Shown piece after piece: positions 6,611-14,118 of a stretch of 33,302 nucleotides of DNA. The DNA lies in contig CAMENN010000021.1 in assembly GCA_945928315.1 (NCBI GenBank), forward strand, positions 1 through 33,302, read 5' to 3'. How positions within the stretch are numbered: position 1 is the stretch's first letter; every line of letters begins with the position of its first letter. Below the pieces are notes generated by a model. The model saw nothing but the letters and a program-made list of their open reading frames with translations, was not told the DNA's origin and did not search any database. Both the position numbers and the translations under genes were made by a program. This stretch comes from an uncultured Clostridia bacterium (GTDB taxonomy: Bacteria > Bacillota > Clostridia > Christensenellales > Aristaeellaceae).

Positions 6611-9556
6611 GTGACAAAGAACAGGATCTCCCGATGCCTGACCGCGCTCGCACTCGCGTGCGTGCTGGTCATGCTCGTTGCTGTTCCGCTGGCCAGCGCG
6701 GCCAGCTACAGCAAGGTGTATGGTCAGACGCAGGACAAGATCCGCGTGCGTGAGTCGGCATCGACCAACGCGACCATCATTGACAACATCGTCAAGGGTG
6801 CATGCGTGTATGTGACCTCGTCCAGGACGAGCGGCAGCATGACCTTTGTGCAGATCAAGTACCGCGCGGCCGACGGCGAAATCGCCACCGGCTGGGCCTG
6901 CCAGAATGACGGAAACACGACGTATATCAAGATACTGAGTGCGGACCAGGCCAAGAAGGCCTTCAGTGTCAGCAACGGCAATCTGCCCAGCAAGAAGGTG
7001 GGCACCTTCACCGCCGCCGAGCGCAAGGCCAGCGCGAGCACCTCGGACAGCACCTACATCAAGCTCAATTCCAGCGGCTCCGCCGTCAAGGACCTGCAGA
7101 CCAAGCTGCAGAAGCTCGGCTTCTACTCCGCCGAGCTGACCGGCAACTGCGGCCCGAAGACCGTCGCCGCCATCAAGGCGTTCCAGGAGAAGTACGGCCT
7201 GACCGCCGACGGCGTCGCCGGCCCCACGACGCTGGCCAAGATCGACGCGGTGTACAACGCGCAGGGCAGCTCCTCGTCCTCCGGCAGCTCCGGCCTCAAG
7301 CTGGGCTCCACCGGCAAGGAGGTCAGCGCCCTGCAGACCGACCTGACGACGCTGGGCTTCTACTGGGCGCAGATCACCGGCAACTTCGGCGAGAAGACCG
7401 AAACCGCCGTCAAGCGCTTCCAGGAGGAGAACGGCCTGACCGTGGACGGCGTCGCGGGCAAGAAGACGCTCGACGCCATCGCCGCGGCCGTGGCCAGGAA
7501 GGGCGGCAGCACCGTCGCCTCGACGACGGGCTCCGTGCTGAAGCTCAACAGCCAGGGCACCAAGGTCTCCCAGCTCCAGACGGACCTCAAGCAGCTGGGC
7601 TACTACTATGCTGAAATCACCGGCAACTTCGGCGAGAAGACCGAAGCGGCCGTCAAGGACTTCCAGAAGAAGAACGGCCTGTCGGCCGACGGCGTAGCCG
7701 GCGCGAACACCCTTGCGGCGATCGCTGCGGCGGTGGAAAAGGCTGGCGGCTCCGTCAGCGGCTCCGGCAGCAGCGCTTCCGGCCTCAAGCTCGGTTCCAC
7801 CGGCAAGGAGGTCGGCGACCTGCAGGAGAACCTGACGACGCTGGGCTTCTACTACGGCGACATTACCAACCACTTCGGCACGATGACCCAGGCGGCCGTC
7901 AAGAAGTTCCAGAAGTCCCGCGGCCTGCCTCAGGACGGCGTTGCGGGCAAGACGACACTCGCGGCCATTGCCAGTGCCGTGGAGGGATCGGGCAGCACGC
8001 CTGCCGGAACGACGGGCTCGTCGCTGCGTGAGGGCGATAAGGGAACGAAGGTCACTGACCTGCAGACCCGCCTCAAGTCCCTCAAGTACTACTATGGCGA
8101 CATCACCGGCAGCTTCGGCTCGCTGACCAAGCAGGCCGTCAAGAAGTTCCAGGAGGCCAACAACCTGACTGTGGACGGCGTGGCGGGTACCGCGACGCTC
8201 AACAAGCTCTATGCGCTGACCGGCGGCGGTTCCACCAGCGGCTCCAGCAGCAGCGATGGCTCTGGCACCACCGTGACCACGGACAGCTCCTACGGCAAGG
8301 TGATCAAGAACAACGTGTACCTGCGCTCCAGCGCGAACACGTCTTCTGCGGCGAAGGCCAGCCTCAAGCAGGGCACGCTGCTGCGCATCTCCAAGATCTA
8401 CACTGGCTCTGACGGTGTGAAGTGGTACTATGTGTCTGTGACCGTCGGCAGCTACACCTACAAGGGCTATATCCGCTCCGACATGATGGAGACCATCACC
8501 GAGGCGGAGTACAACAAGGCGGGCGGAAACTCCAGCGTCAACACGGGCGATCAGGAGGTTCTGGGCATGCTGCTGGTGACCGGCTCGAGCGTGCGCCTGC
8601 GCTACAGCCCGAGCACCGACGCAGAGACCGTCGGCACCGCGAGCAAGGGCGATGTGTTCTACTATGTGGATTCCGTCTCCGGCTGGTATCAGACCAAGGC
8701 GGGCTACTGGATCAGCAAGAGCTATGCGCGCCCGATGACGGATGAGGAGATCAAGAACTACACCGGCAGCGGCGATGCGTCCACGACGTACCGCTACGGC
8801 TCCACCGGCTCCGGCGTCACGTTCATCCAGACGGCCCTCACCAAGCTCAAGTATTACACGGCCGAGATCACCGGCCACTACGGCAGCAAGACCGAGGATG
8901 CCGTCAAGCGCTTCCAGAAGGATAACAACCTCACCGCGGACGGCGTCGTGGGCAAGACCACGATGGACAAGCTGAACGAGAAGTACAACGCCAGCAGCGG
9001 CGGAAGCAGTGATTCGTCGTTTACCTACAACGCTGTCATCTATAATCCGAACTGGGCTTTGGCCGCCGTCCGGACCACGCTTACGAATTACGGCTTGACG
9101 AAAGCCAATTCGGACAAGGGAAATGTCATGCTCACTGACATCAGCACGGGCAAATCCTTCAAGATTCACATTCAGTCTTCCGGTTCTACGCACGTCGATG
9201 CGGAGCCCTTGACTGCAGCGGATACAAGGACGATGTGCAGCATTTACGGTGTTTCGACCGCGTCTTTGATTCCGTATACTCGCAGAGCGATGATTCTGTC
9301 CCTGGATCAGGGCTCCGGTGTTTCGATTCAGGTGATCTGCTCGATCTATGGCGAGGCCCATGGTCAGCAGGACATCACCACGAATAATTACCCCGGCCAG
9401 TTCTGTATCCACTTCAGAGGTTCCACGATTAACAAGGGAGACGGCGGCTCCGTACCTGATGCCGAGAACCATCAGGCCATCATTTCGAACGCAGCGAAGT
9501 CTCTGAATGGTAAGACCGTCAATGGTGTGACCATCACAGTCAAAACGGAGTTCTGA
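6611..9556 (+). CDS. Secreted SH3 / peptidoglycan-binding repeat protein with unnamed C-terminal domain
   Basis: A 981-residue exported cell-wall protein. GTG 6611 was chosen because AAGAGGGG (6595-6602) lies 8 bases upstream and it begins a clean signal peptide, with cleavage after ASA near residue 31. Order: SH3-like domain (about 33-110); five PG_binding_1 repeats (149-213, 229-293, 309-373, 391-455, 471-533), each with LQ-x-x-L, TG-x-F-G and the DGVAG turn; two SH3-like domains (559-630, 652-708); a sixth PG-binding repeat (727-793); then 178 residues of unassigned domain. Linkers are Ser/Gly-rich. The C-terminal domain has His853, His861, Asp863, FCIHF (931-935) and HQ (954-955), suggesting a Cys/His active site. 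No NlpC, amidase or YkuD signature was recognised. Tandem stops TGA-TAA end the gene. Confidence 0.85.
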   Translation: MTKNRISRCLTALALACVLVMLVAVPLASAASYSKVYGQTQDKIRVRESASTNATIIDNIVKGACVYVTSSRTSGSMTFVQIKYRAADGEIATGWACQNDGNTTYIKILSADQAKKAFSVSNGNLPSKKVGTFTAAERKASASTSDSTYIKLNSSGSAVKDLQTKLQKLGFYSAELTGNCGPKTVAAIKAFQEKYGLTADGVAGPTTLAKIDAVYNAQGSSSSSGSSGLKLGSTGKEVSALQTDLTTLGFYWAQITGNFGEKTETAVKRFQEENGLTVDGVAGKKTLDAIAAAVARKGGSTVASTTGSVLKLNSQGTKVSQLQTDLKQLGYYYAEITGNFGEKTEAAVKDFQKKNGLSADGVAGANTLAAIAAAVEKAGGSVSGSGSSASGLKLGSTGKEVGDLQENLTTLGFYYGDITNHFGTMTQAAVKKFQKSRGLPQDGVAGKTTLAAIASAVEGSGSTPAGTTGSSLREGDKGTKVTDLQTRLKSLKYYYGDITGSFGSLTKQAVKKFQEANNLTVDGVAGTATLNKLYALTGGGSTSGSSSSDGSGTTVTTDSSYGKVIKNNVYLRSSANTSSAAKASLKQGTLLRISKIYTGSDGVKWYYVSVTVGSYTYKGYIRSDMMETITEAEYNKAGGNSSVNTGDQEVLGMLLVTGSSVRLRYSPSTDAETVGTASKGDVFYYVDSVSGWYQTKAGYWISKSYARPMTDEEIKNYTGSGDASTTYRYGSTGSGVTFIQTALTKLKYYTAEITGHYGSKTEDAVKRFQKDNNLTADGVVGKTTMDKLNEKYNASSGGSSDSSFTYNAVIYNPNWALAAVRTTLTNYGLTKANSDKGNVMLTDISTGKSFKIHIQSSGSTHVDAEPLTAADTRTMCSIYGVSTASLIPYTRRAMILSLDQGSGVSIQVICSIYGEAHGQQDITTNNYPGQFCIHFRGSTINKGDGGSVPDAENHQAIISNAAKSLNGKTVNGVTITVKTEF

Positions 9557-9580
9557 TAAGAAGCCAAGCCCCCCTCTTTC

Positions 9581-9617
9581 CGGGAACGGTGCGGGAAACC
9601 GCGCCGCTCCCGTTTTT
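9581..9617 (+). terminator. Terminator of the wall-protein gene
   Basis: CGGGA, CGG and GCGG on the left pair with CCGC, CCG and TCCCG on the right, with single mismatches between blocks and a GAAA tetraloop, followed by five T (9613-9617). Confidence 0.85.
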
Positions 9618-9620
9618 GCT

Positions 9621-9696
9621 TGGGCGGAAACAGCGCAGAATGCCATGCGACAGGCACCGGATCGCCCCGGTGCATACGTGGCAAAGCCCGCTTTTT
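9621..9696 (+). terminator. Second, composite hairpin ending in a T-run
   Basis: Three nested stems are visible: TGGGC (9621-9625) with GCCCG (9686-9690), GCCATG (9642-9647) with CGTGGC (9677-9682), and GCACCGG (9654-9660) with CCGGTGC (9667-9673). Five T follow at 9692-9696. It may be a back-up terminator or a small structured RNA; no promoter of its own is seen between it and the terminator before it. Confidence 0.5.
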
Positions 9697-9700
9697 CGTC

Positions 9701-9729
9701 TTGACAAGCACAGGGAAAGCCGGTATAAT
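9701..9729 (+). promoter_or_regulatory. Consensus promoter of the T-box/alaS transcript
   Basis: TTGACA (9701-9706) and TATAAT (9724-9729), both perfect, are separated by 17 bases. Transcription should start near 9736, at the base of T-box stem I. Confidence 0.9.
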
Positions 9730-9730
9730 A

Positions 9731-9961
9731 GGCTACGATATCAAAAGCGATGAGGCGGAAAGAGTCCGTTCATAGCCAGCGCCAAAGCGAGCCGGGGAGG
9801 GTGCAAGCCCGGTGCGATGGGGAACAGGGCAGCCCTCCGCGTAGCCCCCGGCGAGGAGCCGGGCGTTCGCCCGCGTTATGGGCCAGAGAGGGCGCCGCAA
9901 GGCGTCAACCGGAGTGGTACCGCGAATGCGTCTGTTCGTCCCCGGACGGCAGACGCTTTTT
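9731..9961 (+). promoter_or_regulatory. T-box riboswitch controlling alaS
   Basis: The leader senses uncharged tRNA-Ala and prevents termination when charging is low. Stem I is closed by GGCTACG (9731-9737) and CGTAGCC (9840-9846). The T-box core GGAGTGGTACCGCG lies at 9911-9924, whose GG..ACC region contacts the tRNA acceptor end. The competing terminator is GCGTCTG (9928-9934) with CAGACGC (9950-9956), followed by five T (9957-9961). Near the base of stem I the 3' strand holds two overlapping candidate alanine specifier codons, GCA (9829-9831) and GCC (9832-9834); I could not decide which is used. Together with the hairpins at 9581-9696 this explains the gene-free stretch 9557-10017. Confidence 0.9.
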
Positions 9962-10017
9962 ATATGCCAAAAAGCCGCGCGCCAAGCGCAGCGCGGCGAA
10001 CGAAAGGGAGAAAGAAC

Positions 10018-11823
10018 ATGAAAAAGATGACCTCCGGCGAACTGCGCACCATGTGGCTGAACTTCTTCAAGAGCAAGGGCCACGCCGTGATCCCCAGCGC
10101 CTCCGTCATTCCGGAGAATGACCCGACCGTGCTGTTCACCACCGCGGGCATGCACCCGCTGGTTCCGTACCTGCTGGGCAGCAAGCATCCGGCTGGCACC
10201 AGACTGACCGACGTGCAAAAGTGCATCCGCACCGGCGACATCGACGAGGTCGGCGATGCGTCCCACCTGACCTTCTTCGAGATGCTGGGCAACTGGTCCC
10301 TGGGCGACTACTTCAAGAAGGAAATGATCGCCTGGAGCTGGGAGTTCCTCACCAGCCCGGAGTACCTCGGCCTTGACAAGGACAAGCTGGCCTTCACCGT
10401 CTTCGAGGGCGAGGGCGATATCCCGCGCGACACCGAGGCCGCGCAGTACTGGATGGACAACGGCGTGAAGCCGGAGAACATCTACTTCCTGCCGCGCAAG
10501 CACAACTGGTGGGGCCCGGCGGGCCAGACCGGCCCCTGCGGCCCGGACACCGAGATGTTCATCATCAAGGATCAGCCGCCGTGCGGCCCGGACTGCTCTC
10601 CGGCGTGCTCCTGCGGCCGCTTCCTGGAGATCTGGAACGACGTCTTCATGCAGTACAACAAGACCGCGGACGGCCGGTATGTGCCGATGGAGAAGAAGAA
10701 CGTCGATACCGGCATGGGCCTGGAGCGCACCGTCTGCACGCTCAACGGCTGCAAGACCGTCTACGAGACGGACGCCTTCACCGGCATCATCGCCAAGATC
10801 TCCGAGCTCTCCGGCAAGGGCTATGAGGACGACGCGGCGACCACCAAGGCCTTCCGCATCGTCGCCGATCACCTGCGCACCTCCACGTTCATCATGGGCG
10901 ATCCGCGCGGCGTGAGCCCGAGCAACGTCGATCAGGGCTACGTCCTGCGCCGCCTCATCCGCCGCGCCGTGCGCTACGGCATGGAGCTGGGCATGGGCGA
11001 GGGCTTCACCAGCGAGATCGCGAAGGTGATCATCGCGCAGTACCAGGACGTCTATCCGGAGCTCAAGCAGAACGAGGCGTTCGTGCTCGAGCAGTTCAAG
11101 CTGGAGGAGAGCCGCTTTGCCCGCACGCTGCGTCAGGGCGAGCGCGAGTTCGACAAGCTGGTGTCCCGCATGGGCGAGGAGAAGGTCATCGGCGGCGAGC
11201 AGGCGTTCAACCTGTACGCGACCTACGGCTTCCCGATCGAGATGACCCGCGAGCTGGCGGCCGAGAAGGGCTTCACCGTCGATGAGGACGGCTTCGCCAA
11301 GCACTTCGCCGAGCATCAGAAGAGTTCCCACGCGGGCGCTGAGCAGCGCTTCAAGGGCGGCCTGGCCGATCACAGCGTGCAGACCGCGCGCCTGCACACC
11401 GCCACGCACCTGCTGCATGCGGCGCTGCGCCGCGTGCTGGGCGACGAGGTCGCGCAGAAGGGCTCCAACATCACCGCTGAGCGCCTGCGCTTTGACTTCT
11501 CCTTCGGCCGCAAGGTGACCAAGGACGAGCTGGCGCAGGTCGAGGCGCTGGTCAACGAGTGGATCAAGGCCGACGTGCCGATCGAGATGAAGGAGACGAC
11601 CGTCGCCGAGGCGAAGGCCGAGGGCGCGATCGGTCTGTTTGGGAGCAAGTACGGCGAGTGCGTGCGCATGTACACCATGGGACCGTACTCGAAGGAGATC
11701 TGCGGCGGCCCGCACGCCACCCATACCGGCGAGCTGGTCAGCTTCAAGATCCAGAAGGAGGAGTCCTCCTCCGCCGGCGTGCGCCGCATCAAAGCGGTTA
11801 TCGGCGCGGACCCGAACGCGTAA
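10018..11823 (+). CDS. alaS: Alanyl-tRNA synthetase, short form lacking the C-terminal domain
   Basis: This cytoplasmic class II enzyme charges tRNA-Ala. ATG 10018 has a GGGAG site at 10006-10010; the longer frame to 9817 runs through the T-box and is not coding. The catalytic core occupies about residues 1-250, the tRNA-recognition helices about 250-445, and the editing domain about 450-601 with zinc ligands His460, His464, Cys562 and His566. The chain then stops, 601 residues against the usual 850-890, so the helical linker and DHHA1/C-Ala region used for dimerisation and editing are absent. The stop is clean and a terminator follows, so it is not a frameshift. A Cys cluster (189, 193, 197, 199) sits in the catalytic-domain insertion and could bind metal. 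Expression is governed by the T-box. Confidence 0.95.
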   Translation: MKKMTSGELRTMWLNFFKSKGHAVIPSASVIPENDPTVLFTTAGMHPLVPYLLGSKHPAGTRLTDVQKCIRTGDIDEVGDASHLTFFEMLGNWSLGDYFKKEMIAWSWEFLTSPEYLGLDKDKLAFTVFEGEGDIPRDTEAAQYWMDNGVKPENIYFLPRKHNWWGPAGQTGPCGPDTEMFIIKDQPPCGPDCSPACSCGRFLEIWNDVFMQYNKTADGRYVPMEKKNVDTGMGLERTVCTLNGCKTVYETDAFTGIIAKISELSGKGYEDDAATTKAFRIVADHLRTSTFIMGDPRGVSPSNVDQGYVLRRLIRRAVRYGMELGMGEGFTSEIAKVIIAQYQDVYPELKQNEAFVLEQFKLEESRFARTLRQGEREFDKLVSRMGEEKVIGGEQAFNLYATYGFPIEMTRELAAEKGFTVDEDGFAKHFAEHQKSSHAGAEQRFKGGLADHSVQTARLHTATHLLHAALRRVLGDEVAQKGSNITAERLRFDFSFGRKVTKDELAQVEALVNEWIKADVPIEMKETTVAEAKAEGAIGLFGSKYGECVRMYTMGPYSKEICGGPHATHTGELVSFKIQKEESSSAGVRRIKAVIGADPNA

Positions 11824-11869
11824 ACCTCTGAGAAACGGACTATAAGCGCGAAGCGATCCCGGAAAAACA

Positions 11870-11894
11870 GTCAGGGAACGAAGAGAGCCCTGAC
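11870..11894 (+). other. Hairpin in the alaS 3' region
   Basis: GTCAGGG (11870-11876) is complementary to CCCTGAC (11888-11894). It lies shortly after the 12-mer AGCGCGAAGCGA (11845-11856), which recurs at 29805-29816 at the head of another hairpin array. There is no T-run, so it is not a terminator by itself. Confidence 0.4.
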
Positions 11895-11933
11895 GGGGAA
11901 TACCCTCATGGCTTCGATTGATTGTCGAAGAAA

Positions 11934-11963
11934 AGCCCTCCTGCCTTTTGGCGGGAGGGCTTT
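11934..11963. terminator. Bidirectional terminator between alaS and the HAD gene
   Basis: AGCCCTCCTGCC (11934-11945) pairs with GGCGGGAGGGCT (11950-11961) around TTTT, with T on the right and A on the left flank. It can end alaS rightward and the convergent HAD gene leftward. Confidence 0.85.
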
Positions 11964-11980
11964 CTGTATGATGTTGCAGA

Positions 11981-12658
11981 TCAGCGTTCTTCATCGATCC
12001 ACGCGAGCACGCCCTGCGGGCTGCGCAGCTCGGGAAAGGCATCGTTGCGCTTCATCGGCGTGACGCCCTCCTGAAAATACCAGGTGGCCTGGCCGGTTCG
12101 CATGCCCAGCGACTGCGCGGCCTCCAGCTCATGGCTGCCGCCGTCGCCGACGTACAGGCATGCCTGCGGCGCGACGCCCAGCGCCCGCGTGCAGCGCAGG
12201 AAGATCTCCGGGTCGGGCTTCTGCACGCCCTGCTCCCAGGAGAGCATCGCCGCGTCAAAGCGGGGATAGAGCGCGCTCCCGCGGATGATGGCGGCCTCCT
12301 CGGAATAGCAGTTGCTGATCAGGCCCACGCGCAGGCCGCGCGCATGCAGACCGTCGAGCATCGGCAGGATTTCCCCGTGCAGGTGCTGGAAGCAGTCCCG
12401 CTTGACCGCCTCCCGCCTTTCGACGAGCGCCCGCAGGCGTGCTTCGGAATGGACGCCGCAGCTGCGCAGAATCCCCGACAGCGCGTCCTCAAAGGTCAGC
12501 AGACCGGTGGATCGGGCCGCGTCCGTGGGAAACCAGAGGGACTGGAAGCGCTCCAGCGGGATGCCCGCCTCCTCGGCCAGCTGCATGCTGAAGCAAAGCG
12601 GGCTGTGATAGTGCGTGATGAGCGTCTCGTACATGTCGAAAACCACGGCACGGATCAT
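11981..12658 (-). CDS. HAD-superfamily hydrolase
   Basis: A 225-residue cytoplasmic HAD protein with the usual four motifs: nucleophile Asp8 in FDMYETL, SN at the end of motif II (LISNCY), the motif III Lys in QKPDPEIF and motif IV GDGGSHE. The second motif I position is Tyr rather than the Asp usual in phosphatases; DxY is typical of haloacid dehalogenase-like and some poorly characterised members, so phosphatase activity should not be assumed. Start ATG 12658 follows a GGAGGGG site. It is convergent with alaS and 112 bases downstream of the secreted beta-repeat gene on the same strand, so co-transcription is possible. The substrate is unknown. Confidence 0.8.
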   Translation of the reverse strand: MIRAVVFDMYETLITHYHSPLCFSMQLAEEAGIPLERFQSLWFPTDAARSTGLLTFEDALSGILRSCGVHSEARLRALVERREAVKRDCFQHLHGEILPMLDGLHARGLRVGLISNCYSEEAAIIRGSALYPRFDAAMLSWEQGVQKPDPEIFLRCTRALGVAPQACLYVGDGGSHELEAAQSLGMRTGQATWYFQEGVTPMKRNDAFPELRSPQGVLAWIDEER

Positions 12659-12744
12659 GTGCGTTTCCCCTCCGGCGCAAGGCGCCTGTCAAAGCTGCCG
12701 CCGGTGTCGCCGGCATGATCGTTCAGCGGGATGCACACCCGCAT
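12655..12744 (-). CDS. Possible 29-residue peptide ahead of the HAD gene
   Basis: An open frame MRVCIPLNDHAG... ends in a TGA that overlaps the HAD start as ATGA, a typical coupling arrangement. The first residues resemble the N-terminus of NifX/NifB-type iron-molybdenum cofactor proteins (M-[RK]-[IV]-x-[IV]-P), so it may be a remnant. No convincing ribosome site precedes it, and the length is compatible with chance. Confidence 0.15.
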   Translation of the reverse strand: MRVCIPLNDHAGDTGGSFDRRLAPEGKRT

Positions 12745-12770
12745 GACGCCGCCGGACCCGCCTGACACGG

Positions 12771-14012
12771 TCACGGCTGCGCCTCCTGCGCCTCCCCCTC
12801 GGAGGCGGTCTGTTCGGGCGCTTCCGTGGGCTCCGGCGCCGGCTCGGCTGTCGGCTCTTCCGTGGGCTTTGATGTCGGTTCGGCTGTCGGCTCCGGTGTG
12901 GGCTCAGGTGTGGGCTCCTCCGTGGGCGAGGGCGTGAACAGTGTGGCCGGATCGTCCACCGCGGAGGTGATCTCGGGCAGCGGCGTCACGCTTGGTTCGA
13001 CGGGCTCCGGGGTCGCTGCGGGAGCAGGCGCGGCGGTGGCCAGCGTCTGGCCGTCCTCGAGCAGGCAGTCGCCTACGCGCGTATGCGAGGACGATGTCTC
13101 GCCGATGACGAGCAGCGATACGCCGGGCTGCGCGTCGGCCTCGAGTGCGTCGCCGCCGGTCAGCGCGCCGGAGAGGCTCACGGAGGACGCGCCGCCGATG
13201 TTCATGAGCATCAGCGCGTCGCCGCCGTAGCTTTCGCCCTGGCCGCCGGTGATCTGTCCGTCGATGCCGATGCTGACGTTGTCCACCGCGGAGACGATCT
13301 GCGCGCCGTCACCGCCGATGGAGCCCTCGCCGCCCTTGAGGCGTCCGGTGATCGTGATGAAGGCGTTGCCGCTCAGATCGTAGAGGTTGAGTGCGTTGCC
13401 GCCCATGGCGGTGCCGTTTCCGCCGTGAATCCGGCCGGAGATCATCATCGTGCCGCCGTCGGTGAGCGAGGAGACAAGCAGGCCGGTGCCGCCTGTCTGC
13501 CCGCTGCCGCCGCGCAGCACGCCGTCGATGCCCGCATAGAACTCGCCGCCCTGATGCTGGATGCTGACGCCGGCGCTGCCGGAGCCGCCGGTGATGGTGC
13601 AGTCGGGATCGATGAGCAGCTCGCCGGAGCCGGAGAAGGAGATGCCGTTGCTGCCGGCTGCGCCCTCGACGCTGACGCCGCGGCCCAGCTCCACATGCGA
13701 GGTGCCGGTAATGGTCAGCGTGTCGAGCAGCTGAATGTTGGTGAAGGAGACGGTGGAATCGTGCAGACGGATGCCGCGCAGCACGGCATCGTCCTCGGAG
13801 GAGATGCGCAGCGGGGACTGGATGACCAGCGCGTCCCGGTCCGCAGCGGTCAGCTCGCCGGAGACGAGGATGACGTCGCCCTGTCCGGCCTGTTCGCACA
13901 GGGCGAACAGCTCGTCGTAGTCCGTCGCGGGACCGAGCGTCGCGGCCGAGGCCGTCGGGGTCATCAGCAGAATCAGGCAGATGCACAAGGCAGGTATCCT
14001 GAATGATTTCAT
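12771..14012 (-). CDS. Secreted glycine-rich beta-repeat protein with Pro/Thr/Glu tail
   Basis: A 413-residue exported protein of unknown function. ATG 14012 follows AAGGGAG and starts a signal peptide (cleavage after ASA near residue 23); an upstream ATG at 14129 would put the peptide internal. Residues about 25-330 look like a right-handed beta-helix. Within them a unit of roughly 33 residues recurs about five times, with the pattern GGxGxxxGG followed by an alternating hydrophobic strand and ISG or ITG. The last 75 or so residues are low complexity (TPEPTPEPT-like), typical of wall-spanning or glycosylated stalks. No LPXTG, SLH or lipobox anchor is present. It is monocistronic or leads into the HAD gene. 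Adhesin or surface-layer roles are guesses. Confidence 0.75.
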   Translation of the reverse strand: MKSFRIPALCICLILLMTPTASAATLGPATDYDELFALCEQAGQGDVILVSGELTAADRDALVIQSPLRISSEDDAVLRGIRLHDSTVSFTNIQLLDTLTITGTSHVELGRGVSVEGAAGSNGISFSGSGELLIDPDCTITGGSGSAGVSIQHQGGEFYAGIDGVLRGGSGQTGGTGLLVSSLTDGGTMMISGRIHGGNGTAMGGNALNLYDLSGNAFITITGRLKGGEGSIGGDGAQIVSAVDNVSIGIDGQITGGQGESYGGDALMLMNIGGASSVSLSGALTGGDALEADAQPGVSLLVIGETSSSHTRVGDCLLEDGQTLATAAPAPAATPEPVEPSVTPLPEITSAVDDPATLFTPSPTEEPTPEPTPEPTAEPTSKPTEEPTAEPAPEPTEAPEQTASEGEAQEAQP

Positions 14013-14070
14013 AGAAAAAACTCCCTTCGAACATCGCGTTGGCGGAACGCGTCCGTCCTGCGATACGGAT

Positions 14071-14099
14071 ATTATACCATATCCGGCCGAAAGGGGCAA
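14071..14099 (-). promoter_or_regulatory. Promoter of the beta-repeat protein gene
   Basis: Minus-strand TTGCCC (14094-14099) and a perfect TATAAT (14071-14076) are 17 bases apart. The site ends 20 bases before the stop of the upstream binding-protein gene. Confidence 0.7.
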
Positions 14100-14118
14100 G
14101 CGCACGGAAATTGGGTGC

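Noticed and set aside
6500-9646. A 1048-residue open frame on the minus strand
   Set aside because: It mirrors the wall-protein gene. The plus frame has a signal peptide and recognised domains, while the minus frame has no known fold and arises from GC-rich codon bias.
11922-11929. Perfect 0A-box octamer TTGTCGAA after alaS
   Set aside because: It lies in the arm of a small hairpin (CTTCGA/TCGAAG) between convergent genes with no promoter nearby, so a regulatory role is unlikely.
9733-12042. A 769-residue minus-strand frame over the T-box and alaS
   Set aside because: It is antisense to alaS and crosses a T-box and a terminator. Composition alone explains it.
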